Of a stretch of 35,290 nucleotides of DNA, positions 22,526-29,696 are shown piece by piece. Source of the DNA: an uncultured Lachnospiraceae bacterium (GTDB lineage: Bacteria > Bacillota > Clostridia > Lachnospirales > Lachnospiraceae); the NCBI GenBank assembly GCA_902781215.1, contig CACZIO010000034.1, forward strand, positions 1 through 35,290. Direction: 5' to 3'. The position numbers and the translations under genes are program-made. Under the pieces are notes generated by a model. It searched no databases. It was not told the origin of the DNA and saw only the letters and a list, made by a program, of their open reading frames with translations. Each line of letters begins with the position of its first letter. The first letter of the stretch is position 1.

Positions 22526-22742
22526 CGCGCAGGTAACGGGCTGGATGAATAGACATCCGGCCCCGTGCAAGCGGTGCAGAGATAAGCGGGTAGGCTGCCA
22601 TACAGAGTGTGGCAGATACAACACCTGGAAAGATTCCAGAGAGAAGGCGAAGGAAGAATTCATGGCCTCGCCCGATGCGGCCATCGCCCGCCGGGACGAG
22701 GACATGATAAGAACCACAAAGGTGAGGCATATAAAGAGATGA
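22509..22742 (+). CDS. Small zinc-binding phage protein (77 aa)
   Basis: Starts with GTG 22509, supported by AGGAGGGA just upstream. The motif CKRCRDKRVGCHTECGRY is a four-Cys site found in many short Firmicutes phage proteins of unknown function; the rest is a charged helix. The stop overlaps the ATG of the following gene (ATGA). Confidence 0.68.
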   Translation: MGRQIDAQVTGWMNRHPAPCKRCRDKRVGCHTECGRYNTWKDSREKAKEEFMASPDAAIARRDEDMIRTTKVRHIKR

Positions 22743-22969
22743 ATATCGTGATCAGCAGCGCGATGCTGGCCGTGGCCATCCTCATGGTCGCGCACAGTAT
22801 ATATGAATTGGGACCGCAGCATATAAACGAGAAGGAAAACCGGAAAAGCCAAAAAAAGCGGGTCAGAAAGGTCCGGGCAAAGGCGCCCACATACTGGGAC
22901 CAGATCATGGAAGAGACGAAGCTGCACAGGCCTCCGGTACAGGTGGATAAGAATGGCAAAAAGAATTGA
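22739..22969 (+). CDS. Single-pass membrane phage protein (76 aa)
   Basis: ATG 22739 lies inside the previous stop (ATGA). An N-terminal hydrophobic helix (IVISSAMLAVAILMVAHSI) is followed by a strongly basic stretch and a soluble tail, typical of a membrane-anchored small protein with a cytoplasmic basic domain. Function is unknown. It overlaps the next gene by 17 bases. Confidence 0.65.
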   Translation: MNIVISSAMLAVAILMVAHSIYELGPQHINEKENRKSQKKRVRKVRAKAPTYWDQIMEETKLHRPPVQVDKNGKKN

Positions 22970-23321
22970 CACCGGGAACCCGATCTTTTACCGGATGCAG
23001 GAAGACTTCTCCGAAGCTATCAACGACACAGTAAAGCGCATGCTCCGGCTGGGCGTGAATGAAGGGAAAGTCACCTGCACCCTCGGGATCACCCTGATCG
23101 AGGAAGAGATCACCGGCTCCCACGGTATCGCCCGGATGGCAAAGACACCAGTATTTGAGCACAAAGTGAAGACTGCAGTCTCCCAGGGCATCCAGGTGAG
23201 TGGAGAAGCGCAGATGCGCGGGACCGAGATCAGGCTCGACCAGGACGGAAACCCCATCTTTTCGAAGTACGGAGGCCAGATGTCGCTGTTCGACGAGGAA
23301 CAAGATGATGACACCGACTGA
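22953..23321 (+). CDS. Phage protein with C-terminal sliding-clamp motif (122 aa)
   Basis: Unrecognised family. The body is an alpha/beta domain with a long beta hairpin (KVTCTLGITLIEEEITG). Near the C-terminus QMSLFDEE matches the beta-clamp-binding consensus QLxLF, followed by an acidic tail. The host PolC in this window ends with the related QISLFD. So this protein may dock on the host clamp to assist or redirect replication. ATG 22953 has AAGAATGG-type weak spacing, with translation probably coupled to the previous gene. Confidence 0.65.
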   Translation: MAKRIDTGNPIFYRMQEDFSEAINDTVKRMLRLGVNEGKVTCTLGITLIEEEITGSHGIARMAKTPVFEHKVKTAVSQGIQVSGEAQMRGTEIRLDQDGNPIFSKYGGQMSLFDEEQDDDTD

Positions 23322-23682
23322 GAGGCTCGCGAACCTATTCGAGAAAAAGGACGAGGCCAGGAAGAAATACAAATGCGGGAAGTGCGCATCATGCTACCAG
23401 CTGGAGGCCTGCCCGGTAGATCACCTGGAAGATCCTTTTTGCCCCGACTATCTGCCGCCGGAGCCGACAAGGCACGAGTGGCCGAGCATATACAGGGAAG
23501 CCTTAATGAAGCTCGAGGAACCGTGCGATGCGCATGCACAGGTCCACAGAATCGGGCGCGTGAACTCGATCCGCGACGCAATGCTGCGGGTCCACGGCTT
23601 CTCACCGGAAGATATCGAGAGGATTGAACATGGAGTGCATCATGCTAAGGCTCCAGGACGGAGCGATGTTCTTCCCGCTTGA
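23305..23682 (+). CDS. Phage protein with Cys cluster (125 aa)
   Basis: Start ATG 23305 (or ATG 23308), overlapping the previous gene by 17 bases, with GAGGAAC as SD. Residues 18-40 hold CGKCASCYQLEACPVD, which with a later Cys could bind zinc. The rest is helical, with SPEDIERIEHG near the end. The last 50 bases overlap the next gene. Function is unknown. Confidence 0.6.
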   Translation: MMTPTERLANLFEKKDEARKKYKCGKCASCYQLEACPVDHLEDPFCPDYLPPEPTRHEWPSIYREALMKLEEPCDAHAQVHRIGRVNSIRDAMLRVHGFSPEDIERIEHGVHHAKAPGRSDVLPA

Positions 23683-24370
23683 CGAGATCCGGAGTGCCAA
23701 GGGCACGACCAGCGCAGGTCTGCCGGCCATCGCCTTCACCGGGAGGAACACCGGCGGCCTGCAGTTTATAAAGTTATACCGCGAGAGGGAAGAACGAGAC
23801 CGAATCCTGCAGGCCATCGCCGAGCAGACAGACAGAACCGACCAGAGAGAAGCTGCCGAAAGACTCCTGGCCGACCGCCTCAGGGAGACGGAAGAAGAGC
23901 TCGAGAGGATGCGGGACCAGTTAAGCAAAGAAAAAGCAAAGAAGAAACCAAAACCAAAATCTAAGAAACCACAAAAAGCTAAACCAAAACCAAAGAAGGA
24001 CTTTGTTATTCCAGAAACCAGCGAAATCGTGGACTACATCAAAGAAAAAGGGATAGACGAGAAGCTGAAGATCCCGGCGGAAGTCATCGCCGAATCCTTC
24101 CGCAGCGTCTACGAGAAAGAAGAAGATACAGGAAAAAAGGACGAGACCGGCACTCCGATCATCCACACCGTCTGGCGGAAGGCCAACGGGAGCCTGGTGG
24201 AGAACTGGAAGTCCTGCCTCCAGACCTTCAAGGCCAGACAGCTCGTCTGGGACGCAAAGCAGGGCGAGAAGCCCGCAAAGAAGCTATTCAACAACCAGTT
24301 CAATCAATTCGAACAGAACGAATACACAGACGAGGAACTGGACGAAATCATAAACAGCTCGGTCTCATGA
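23630..24370 (+). CDS. Probable phage replication-associated protein (246 aa)
   Basis: The N-terminal 45 residues are a beta-rich domain; residues about 48-105 form a coiled coil (REREERDRILQAIAEQ...); then a Lys/Pro repeat linker (PKPKSKKPQKAKPKPKK), a helical domain with WRKANGSLVENWKSCLQTF, and the acidic C-terminal NQFNQFEQNEYTDEELDEI. That last motif and the NWKSxLQTFxAR segment recall replication initiators and DnaD-like replisome organizers of Firmicutes phages. I infer a role in loading the replication machinery. ATG 23630 is chosen over TTG 23624 because GAGAGG is properly spaced to it. The Lys/Pro linker is A-rich, unlike its surroundings. Confidence 0.6.
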   Translation: MECIMLRLQDGAMFFPLDEIRSAKGTTSAGLPAIAFTGRNTGGLQFIKLYREREERDRILQAIAEQTDRTDQREAAERLLADRLRETEEELERMRDQLSKEKAKKKPKPKSKKPQKAKPKPKKDFVIPETSEIVDYIKEKGIDEKLKIPAEVIAESFRSVYEKEEDTGKKDETGTPIIHTVWRKANGSLVENWKSCLQTFKARQLVWDAKQGEKPAKKLFNNQFNQFEQNEYTDEELDEIINSSVS

Positions 24371-24453
24371 AGCTATACCCATTCTTCTGCCGACCGAAAA
24401 GATACAGGCTGCGGTGGAGCTGTTCCGTAGCCAACGGTGCCAGAAACCAATAA
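24367..24453 (+). CDS. Very small basic phage protein (28 aa)
   Basis: ATG 24367 overlaps the stop of the preceding gene (ATGA), the spacing seen throughout this operon. The 28-residue product is basic and aromatic (MKLYPFFCRPKRYRLRW start). It could be real or chance; the coupled start is the main support. Confidence 0.35.
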   Translation: MKLYPFFCRPKRYRLRWSCSVANGARNQ

Positions 24454-24615
24454 CAAAGCAAAAATAAGAAAGGAGAAACCCCTCTCTATTCTTGATCCGG
24501 CGATGCCGGCTATATATTGTGCCATAACCAAAAAGAGCGTGTAAATGATCAGGCAACAAGCACAGAGGGCGGTGCGGCGCCGGCCGCCCGGAAAGGAGAC
24601 GGGGCCCCGAAAGAA
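24454..24615 (+). other. Spacer before the MazG-like gene
   Basis: An AAAGGAG at about 24470-24476 is not followed by a convincing start. CCGGC (24497-24501) and GCCGG (24505-24509) form a short hairpin. The MazG frame is open back to a TTG at 24517, so an N-terminal extension is possible, but it looks low in complexity (Gly/Ala-rich). Confidence 0.35.
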
Positions 24616-24948
24616 ATGACTGGAAATGAATATCAGTTTTTAGCTGCGAGAACCATTAACTACGAACTGACCGACAAAGGAAAAGAGATGCATGCGCTGC
24701 ATGGAATGGTCTCAGAGATCGGAGAGCTGCATGGCCTTTACCAGAAACAGTACCAAGGGCACGAGATGGATCCCCGGCACGCACAGAAAGAGCTCGGGGA
24801 TTTGCTGTGGTTTATTGCGGAATGGTGCACATCATATGGTTTATCACTGGAAGACATCATGCAGCTGAACATCGACAAGCTCCGCGTCAGGTATCCGGAA
24901 GGCTTCGACGCGGAGCACAGCCTGCACAGGAGAGAAGGGGATATCTGA
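24616..24948 (+). CDS. MazG-like nucleotide pyrophosphohydrolase
   Basis: Hydrolyses nucleoside triphosphates to monophosphates and pyrophosphate; phages use such enzymes to adjust nucleotide or alarmone pools. Visible: helix with HALHGMVSEIGELHGLY carrying the ExxE metal motif (SEIGEL), and KELGDLLWFIAEWCTSYG carrying ExxxD (ELGDLLW), the two halves of the MazG metal site, then NIDKLRVRYPEGFD, typical of this family. Length is 110 from ATG 24616. Its SD is poor (GAAAG close by, AAGGAG 17 nt away), and the frame is open to TTG 24517, so the start is uncertain. Confidence 0.85.
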   Translation: MTGNEYQFLAARTINYELTDKGKEMHALHGMVSEIGELHGLYQKQYQGHEMDPRHAQKELGDLLWFIAEWCTSYGLSLEDIMQLNIDKLRVRYPEGFDAEHSLHRREGDI

Positions 24949-25187
24949 TGGCGGTAAAAATTGGCAAAGACTGCGTAACAATCACGCCGGAATGCTCGTT
25001 GACAAAGGACGAGGCCTACGCCGTCGCAGAATTCATCGACGGAAATCTATACAACTACATCCGGAGCGACGAGGAAATAGACTCCATGCAGTGGCTGAGG
25101 AGCGTCCTGCACGCCTATGAAAAGATGTGCGCCGCCGGCGGGTACGTCGGGACCACAGAAAGCGAGGACAGTTATGGTCACGATTGA
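24948..25187 (+). CDS. Phage protein of unknown function (79 aa)
   Basis: ATG 24948 overlaps the MazG stop (TGATG). The product begins with a beta-like MAVKIGKDCVTITPECSL followed by a helix TKDEAYAVAEFIDGN and another helix MQWLRSVLHAYEKM. No family is recognised. It ends within the start of the next gene. Confidence 0.65.
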   Translation: MAVKIGKDCVTITPECSLTKDEAYAVAEFIDGNLYNYIRSDEEIDSMQWLRSVLHAYEKMCAAGGYVGTTESEDSYGHD

Positions 25188-25347
25188 GGATATGGAAATG
25201 CCAAAATCCTGCAAAGAATGCAAATTGAAAGACGACGCATCATATTGCAGCGTAATCGGGGAATACTGCAGCTGGCTCGCGGCATGGGCGGCACAGTGCA
25301 GGCCGCTGCAGTGTCCGCTGATCGACCTGACGGATGATGGAAAATGA
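25174..25347 (+). CDS. Small Cys-rich phage protein (57 aa)
   Basis: ATG 25174 after GAGGA. It has seven Cys, including MPKSCKECKL and YCSVIGEYC, and ends PLQCPLIDL. Such zinc-knuckle proteins are frequent in Clostridia phages, function unknown. The stop overlaps the next ATG. Confidence 0.7.
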   Translation: MVTIEDMEMPKSCKECKLKDDASYCSVIGEYCSWLAAWAAQCRPLQCPLIDLTDDGK

Positions 25348-25532
25348 TTATCTGGATGGAAGTCACGAAGGACGAATACGAGCTGCCGATCGCGGTGGCC
25401 GATTCAGCTGGAGAGCTTGCAAATTTATGCGGGACAACAAAAAACGCCGTAATGTCAAGCGCCTATAGAAAAGGCAGAAAAGGACGTTTTAGACGAGTAG
25501 ATATTCAGGAGAATGACGATGTGGATACTTAG
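25344..25532 (+). CDS. Conserved small phage protein (62 aa)
   Basis: Starts MIIWMEVTKDEYELPIAVA followed by ELANLCGTTKNAVMSSAYR and a basic tail. This layout, a short strand followed by a helix-turn-helix-like ELAxxxGTTxNxV segment, is common in Firmicutes prophages; it may be a small DNA-binding protein. ATG 25344 is coupled to the previous gene (ATGA). Confidence 0.7.
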   Translation: MIIWMEVTKDEYELPIAVADSAGELANLCGTTKNAVMSSAYRKGRKGRFRRVDIQENDDVDT

Positions 25533-25833
25533 TAAAGCCGGAGAGGCTCTGTACAACATGGACAAGGTAGTTAATTTCTATGTGGTGGAAGGCGGAATAG
25601 ACTCGGCTGTAAGGGCGCGATTTTCTGATGGGCAGAAAGACTTAACGATCGGGAATTATAACACACGTACGGAGGCTGAAACAGCTATCAGGTATGTGTA
25701 TGACTGCATCCGCCAGAATTATCCGGCGATACAGCTTCCGCCGGAGGAAAAAATAGAGATGTTAAGACGTCCGTTGGAGATGAAGGACCGGAGCGCGACA
25801 GGAAAAAAGACTGTGCGCAGAGGAGGCAGCTGA
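25519..25833 (+). CDS. Phage protein of unknown function (104 aa)
   Basis: ATG 25519 has AGGAG at a 9-nt spacing; the in-frame ATG 25513 is only 3 nt from it. The product begins MWILSKAGEALYNMDKVVNFYVV, a form common in small Clostridia phage proteins with a beta-sandwich-like start, then EAETAIRYVYDCI and a basic tail. It overlaps the previous gene by 14 bases. Confidence 0.68.
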   Translation: MWILSKAGEALYNMDKVVNFYVVEGGIDSAVRARFSDGQKDLTIGNYNTRTEAETAIRYVYDCIRQNYPAIQLPPEEKIEMLRRPLEMKDRSATGKKTVRRGGS

Positions 25834-26511
25834 GTGGACGGAAAAAAAGAAATCGTAAAAATCCTGAACAGCATGTCGGGCCGATACTCCGGATACGAGA
25901 TCTTTTCCGACTGGATCCGATGCCTTGCCCTATCGATCGAGCAAAGCACGCACATGATCCGCAACAAAGACTGGCAGGACCGTGAGCAGGCATATCTGGA
26001 CACGATCAAGAGATACACGCCGGAAGAGCAGACACAGTTTGCCGTGATGACCGCCCGCCTGATCGAGACTCTGGAAGACGGCCCCGCTGATGTTCTCGGG
26101 GAGATCTACATGGAGGCCGGGCTCGGCTCCAAGATTGCAGGGCAATTTTTCACACCTTTTCACCTGTCGGAGCTGACGGCAAAAGCAGGACTTGGCGACA
26201 AAATCGAAAAACTGAAAAGCGGGGAGCTCAGGAGGCTTACAGTCCTCGAGCCCTCCTGCGGGGGCGGGGCGATGGTAATTGCAGCCGCAAAGATCCTACA
26301 GGAAGAAGGCGTCAACTACCAGAAGGTAATGGATGTGGTTGCGCAAGACCTCGACTGGAAAGGTGTGTACATGTGCTATGTGCAGTTATCGCTACTCGGG
26401 ATCAGCGCGATCTGTGTCCAGGGGAACACACTAACGGAGCCGTATGACCCGCACCGGACGCCGCGTTCTCACATCCTGACTACTCCCAGAAAGGCGGGGA
26501 TGCTGATATGA
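25834..26511 (+). CDS. Adenine-N6 DNA methylase-like protein lacking motif IV
   Basis: Resembles the N6-adenine methylases of phages related to type I HsdM. It begins with GTG 25834 after AGAGGAGG. Visible: helical N-terminal part, GSKIAGQFFTPFHLSELTA (the QxFTP motif before the SAM site), motif I VLEPSCGGGAMVIAA (about residues 137-151), and VAQDLDWKGVYMCYVQLSLLG. The catalytic (N/D)PP(Y/F) motif IV is not seen: after the GNTL segment the protein ends within 25 residues. At 225 residues it may be a truncated form or act without methyl transfer. No partner restriction gene is nearby. Confidence 0.75.
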   Translation: MDGKKEIVKILNSMSGRYSGYEIFSDWIRCLALSIEQSTHMIRNKDWQDREQAYLDTIKRYTPEEQTQFAVMTARLIETLEDGPADVLGEIYMEAGLGSKIAGQFFTPFHLSELTAKAGLGDKIEKLKSGELRRLTVLEPSCGGGAMVIAAAKILQEEGVNYQKVMDVVAQDLDWKGVYMCYVQLSLLGISAICVQGNTLTEPYDPHRTPRSHILTTPRKAGMLI

Positions 26512-27578
26512 GCAAAGCAAAAGACGCCCTGCGGGACGAACTTATCACGCTGATGCGCGGATACGTTCCGCCGCAGAGCCTGGAAGACTGCAAATTCCGG
26601 ATCACTATGGCGCTCAATTCGTACACCGTGGAAAAGGAAGAGACGGCCCTGACGATCTACGAGGGAGACGTAAACGAAAAGATCCTGATGCGCTTCCTCA
26701 TGGCGAAGACGGCAAGAGGGCTTTCCAAGCGAACACTCGCATACTACAAGGACACGATCTCGAGAACACTGGAGGCGATCGGCAAGCCATACACACAGGT
26801 GACGGCTGATGATATCCGCTACTATCTCGCGGTGAGAGTGGCCAGGGACGGAGTAACAAAGGCCACGGCAAACAACGAAAGGAGGAATCTCTCGTCGTTC
26901 TTTGGCTGGCTCCAGAAGGAGGAAATCCTGCTCAAAAATCCAATGAACAGGATAGAAGCAATCAAAGAAACAAAGAAAAAGAAAAAGGCTTTTGAGCAAA
27001 TTGAAATTGAAAAAATGCGCTTTGCCTGCGAAACAGCATTGGAAACGGCACTGCTCGAAGTCTTGATTTCTACGTGGGCCAGAGTAACGGAAGTTACGCT
27101 GATGCGCATTGATGAGATCAAAGGGAATAAGATAGTTGTCCATGGAAAGGGAGACAAGGAAAGAGAAGTTTTCCTGAACGCAAAAGCACAAGTGGCAATC
27201 AGCGCATATCTGGCGGAAAGGGAGGACGATAGTCCTTTACTTTTCCCCAAAGGACGGCCTTCGCAGACATACATCAAAACTGGCACAAGGCCCAAAGAAC
27301 TGAAGTACTGGTATCGCAACAAAGAAAATATTGCAGGCGGACCAAGAGATCCGAGCGGAATTGAGAGCACTGTAAGAAAAATCGCACGTAGAGCAGGCGT
27401 GCAAAATGCTCACCCTCACCGCTTCCGGCGGACGGGCGCGACGATGGCTCTCAGGGCCGGAATGCCGATCACGCTGGTCTCGAAGCTGCTCGGACATGAA
27501 AGCATCGCGACTACACAGATTTACCTGGACATCTCCGATAAGGAACTTGAGCAGATGCATGAGAAGTACGTCGTGTAG
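26508..27578 (+). CDS. Tyrosine recombinase (XerC/D-like)
   Basis: Site-specific recombinase of the phage integrase/Xer family, 356 residues. The N-terminal SAM-like domain (about 65-165) has SKRTLAYYKDTISRTL and the NNERRNLSSFFGWLQ helix. The catalytic domain shows ARVTEVTLM (first Arg), VVHGKGDKEREV (Lys), HPHRFRRTGAT (His-xx-Arg), LLGHESIATTQIYLDI (His, then the nucleophile Tyr). All are present, so it should be active. It is coupled to the methylase gene (ATGA). Because a serine integrase already serves integration, this enzyme may resolve multimers or invert a local segment. An A/T-rich spacer follows. Confidence 0.9.
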   Translation: MSKAKDALRDELITLMRGYVPPQSLEDCKFRITMALNSYTVEKEETALTIYEGDVNEKILMRFLMAKTARGLSKRTLAYYKDTISRTLEAIGKPYTQVTADDIRYYLAVRVARDGVTKATANNERRNLSSFFGWLQKEEILLKNPMNRIEAIKETKKKKKAFEQIEIEKMRFACETALETALLEVLISTWARVTEVTLMRIDEIKGNKIVVHGKGDKEREVFLNAKAQVAISAYLAEREDDSPLLFPKGRPSQTYIKTGTRPKELKYWYRNKENIAGGPRDPSGIESTVRKIARRAGVQNAHPHRFRRTGATMALRAGMPITLVSKLLGHESIATTQIYLDISDKELEQMHEKYVV

Positions 27579-27631
27579 CCAAATAGTAGAAAATGATGAA
27601 ACAACTGGTTTAGAGGGTTAGACAAACATTT

Positions 27632-27655
27632 TTTGCGGAATATCTGCAAATTTGC
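27632..27655. other. Inverted repeats downstream of the tyrosine recombinase
   Basis: TTTGC (27632-27636) and GCAAA (27646-27650) flank a 9-bp centre, and GCAAATTTGC (27646-27655) is a perfect palindrome. Arms separated by a short core are the layout of tyrosine recombinase crossover sites, but the arms are short, so this is weak. No strong promoter is seen in 27579-27688. Confidence 0.3.
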
Positions 27656-27688
27656 AATGTAAAACATAAATAACGGGAGGAAAGACAA

Positions 27689-27886
27689 ATGACAATTGAC
27701 ACATCTCGCATAGATGCCAACGCAGTGGCACTCATCAGTGACGCGGTGGACGATCCGTATAGAGAGACAGATCCAAATCCCCACGCCGAAGCAATGAGGA
27801 ACACCACTCTTGGATATATCAGAGGAGTATTGGATATGGCTGCCGTTTTGAAAGAGGATCTACAGGTGGTGGAGGGGACGGAATAA
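27689..27886 (+). CDS. Small acidic phage protein (65 aa)
   Basis: GGGAGGAAAG precedes ATG 27689. The product is acidic, with an N-terminal helix IDANAVALISDAVDD and a helix NTTLGYIRGVLDMAAVLKED. No domain is recognised. Its stop overlaps the start of the next gene (TAATG). Confidence 0.65.
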   Translation: MTIDTSRIDANAVALISDAVDDPYRETDPNPHAEAMRNTTLGYIRGVLDMAAVLKEDLQVVEGTE

Positions 27887-28098
27887 TGAAAGGAAATCTT
27901 ATGATCGCGCTGGCCGCGATCTATATGCTTGTCATCGAGTTGCTGGTCACAACTGCAGCGTTTTACATGATCTCGATATGGACGCAGCTCCCAGTGGACA
28001 ACAACTCCCTGTGGATCGGGCTCTGTATCCTGAGCGCAGCAACATCTTCCGCGATGATAGCGGGCGCGACGATCAGTATCACGAGCATTCAAAAGTGA
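27886..28098 (+). CDS. Small two-helix membrane protein (70 aa)
   Basis: Two hydrophobic helices (LMIALAAIYMLVIELLVTTA and a second of LWIGLCILSAATSSAMIAG) are separated by a short polar turn; the C-terminus is short and basic. It is holin-like in size and topology, but it lies far from any lysin gene and before the replication initiator, so another membrane role is equally likely. GGAGGGG precedes ATG 27886. Confidence 0.65.
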   Translation: MKGNLMIALAAIYMLVIELLVTTAAFYMISIWTQLPVDNNSLWIGLCILSAATSSAMIAGATISITSIQK

Positions 28099-28117
28099 AT
28101 ATCGGAACATTTTCAAA

Positions 28118-28175
28118 CCGGGCACGGAAGTGTCCGGATATTTTATAGGAAGAAAGAGCGCACTGAAATGTGCGC
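28118..28175 (+). other. Two hairpins upstream of the Rep gene (terminator or origin)
   Basis: CCGGGCAC (28118-28125), loop GGAA, GTGTCCGG (28130-28137) followed by ATATTTTAT could be a weak terminator. GCGCAC (28158-28163) and GTGCGC (28170-28175) form a second hairpin. Rolling-circle origins are often hairpins near the rep gene, so this spacer is also the natural place for a nick site. Confidence 0.4.
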
Positions 28176-28226
28176 GTTCGTAGTTCATAAATTTATTAAA
28201 TCTATAACCATCCTGAGGAAAGAGCC

Positions 28227-29036
28227 ATGCATTTACGCAGAAAATACAGAATGCCAAACAGCATAGAGGTGGTGGAATTCAACTCTGCGAAATGCCCTGG
28301 CAAGTGCAGACCTCGCAGACCTAAGACCGCACCGACCTGTGAGGCACAGGCCAGGAACAACCAGAGGCGAAAGCAGAGGGCCTGCTCAAGGATGATCGAG
28401 AAGTACTTCAACGAGGACGACTGCGTTTTCACGCTGACCTACGCGAAAAATCTTCGGCCTGCAGAAATGAAAGCCTGCCTGAAAGACTTTTCGAGGTTCG
28501 CCAGGTACCTGAAACGGGTATATGCCAAGAAGGGATACGAACTCTTCTGGATCCGGAACGCGGAGGTCGGTGAGAGGAACGCCTGGCATATCCATCTCGT
28601 CGTCAACCGAATCGAAGGGACGGAGTACCTCGTGGAAAGCTGGTGGAGAGCGAGATTCGGGGCCGTCTATTCGCAGCATCTCAAGAGCATGCAGGACAAA
28701 GGTTGCGATCTGGGCGAGTACATCTCCAAGACAGCTGTCTCTCACAAGAAGATCGTGCAGTCTTCGTGGGGACACTCGAGGAACATCAAAAAAGTGGAAC
28801 CGGAGGAGACGAGGATCACCAGGCAGAAGATGACAGACAGGCCTCGCGTGCCGAAGGGATGGTATCTCGACGAGAATACCATGTACGCGGGCGAGAACAT
28901 TGACGGATATCCATTCCGCACCTACATCATCCGGCGGATCGTGCGGAAACGGATCGACCACAGGATGAGCCCGGCGCGGATCCGGGCGATGGAGAGGAAG
29001 AAATGTTCAAGAAGAAAAGCCAAGTCGAAAAGATGA
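28227..29036 (+). CDS. Rolling-circle replication initiator (HUH-type Rep)
   Basis: The three motifs of rolling-circle Rep proteins appear in order: motif 1 FTLTYA (about residue 68), motif 2 HIHLVV (about residue 121, the His-x-His metal site), and motif 3 EYISK (about residue 169, Tyr-xx-Lys, the nicking Tyr). Length is 269, with a basic N-terminus and C-terminus. It should nick one strand at an origin and start strand-displacement synthesis. GAGGAA precedes ATG 28227. Such Reps are usual in small plasmids, filamentous phages and mobile elements and are unexpected beside tailed-phage packaging genes, though seen in some prophages. No helicase of its own is visible. Confidence 0.78.
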   Translation: MHLRRKYRMPNSIEVVEFNSAKCPGKCRPRRPKTAPTCEAQARNNQRRKQRACSRMIEKYFNEDDCVFTLTYAKNLRPAEMKACLKDFSRFARYLKRVYAKKGYELFWIRNAEVGERNAWHIHLVVNRIEGTEYLVESWWRARFGAVYSQHLKSMQDKGCDLGEYISKTAVSHKKIVQSSWGHSRNIKKVEPEETRITRQKMTDRPRVPKGWYLDENTMYAGENIDGYPFRTYIIRRIVRKRIDHRMSPARIRAMERKKCSRRKAKSKR

Positions 29037-29329
29037 TAAGTGAATCTGTGGAGATGGCGGAAGCTTTGGGACCGGATGCGCAGCTCTGTGTGATCGAGAA
29101 GAAGACCTCAGACGAATACGGAATCTTTGAGACACAGACGTTTGAATTCGGCGCCAGGAGGCCATACTACAAAAAGTGGTTCATGGGGAAACATGCTCTT
29201 TCCATCATCCTGTCGTGGTGGAACCAGGAGGAGCTGGATAAGGTCCACAACGAGCTCCTGGCACATGGCTTCGAATTCGTCCCTCGCGGAGCTGAAGATC
29301 CGGACGGCCTGATCGGAGTCTGGCTTTGA
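29003..29329 (+). CDS. Phage protein of unknown function (108 aa)
   Basis: Starts inside the end of the Rep gene with GGAGAGGAAG as SD before ATG 29003. A basic N-terminal helix is followed by a compact alpha/beta domain containing KWFMGKHALSIILSWW and a C-terminal GHGFEF-like turn (HGFEFVPRG). Not recognised; likely a small cytoplasmic protein of the replication region. Confidence 0.65.
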   Translation: MFKKKSQVEKMISESVEMAEALGPDAQLCVIEKKTSDEYGIFETQTFEFGARRPYYKKWFMGKHALSIILSWWNQEELDKVHNELLAHGFEFVPRGAEDPDGLIGVWL

Positions 29330-29337
29330 CCGGCCTC

Positions 29338-29688
29338 ATGTATCCAAAAAGCCCGTCGAAGAAAAAGAAAAGGCAGCACAGAGAAAGCATCCTCCAGAAA
29401 AAAGACGGAAGGTGCTGGCTCTGCATGCGACTGCATGGAGACTACAGCCAGAAGGCCGGAATCCACAAGCACCATGTCTTTTTCGGCTCCGGCCAGAGGG
29501 AGATCAGCGAAGCAAACGGGTTCACCGTCTATTTGTGCTGGAATCATCACATACATGACGGCGGGCCCGAAGCGGTACACAGAAACCATGACACCTGTCT
29601 CCTGATCCAGCAGGAGACACAGCGCAAATACGAACAGACACATACCAGAGAGGATTTTATCCGGCTGATCGGCAGATCATACCTGTGA
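29338..29688 (+). CDS. Phage HNH-like / zinc-binding protein (116 aa)
   Basis: The layout QKKDGRCWLCMRLHGDY, then IHKHHVFFGSG, NGFTVYLCWNHH and AVHRN is that of a common Firmicutes phage family with Cys and His metal ligands, often regarded as an HNH-related nuclease acting in recombination or Holliday-junction processing. I cannot prove activity. The C-terminus ends DFIRLIGRSYL, typical of the family. ATG 29338 has no good SD; an in-frame TTG at 29326 overlaps the previous stop. It precedes the late regulator. Confidence 0.7.
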   Translation: MYPKSPSKKKKRQHRESILQKKDGRCWLCMRLHGDYSQKAGIHKHHVFFGSGQREISEANGFTVYLCWNHHIHDGGPEAVHRNHDTCLLIQQETQRKYEQTHTREDFIRLIGRSYL

Positions 29689-29696
29689 GGTGGTAA

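Noticed and set aside
24517-24615. N-terminal extension of the MazG-like gene from a TTG codon
   Set aside because: The added sequence is Gly/Ala-rich and unlike the family, which starts near the EYQFLA segment.
27886-28098. Holin assignment for the two-helix membrane protein
   Set aside because: Topology fits, but there is no lysin nearby and it lies in the replication region.
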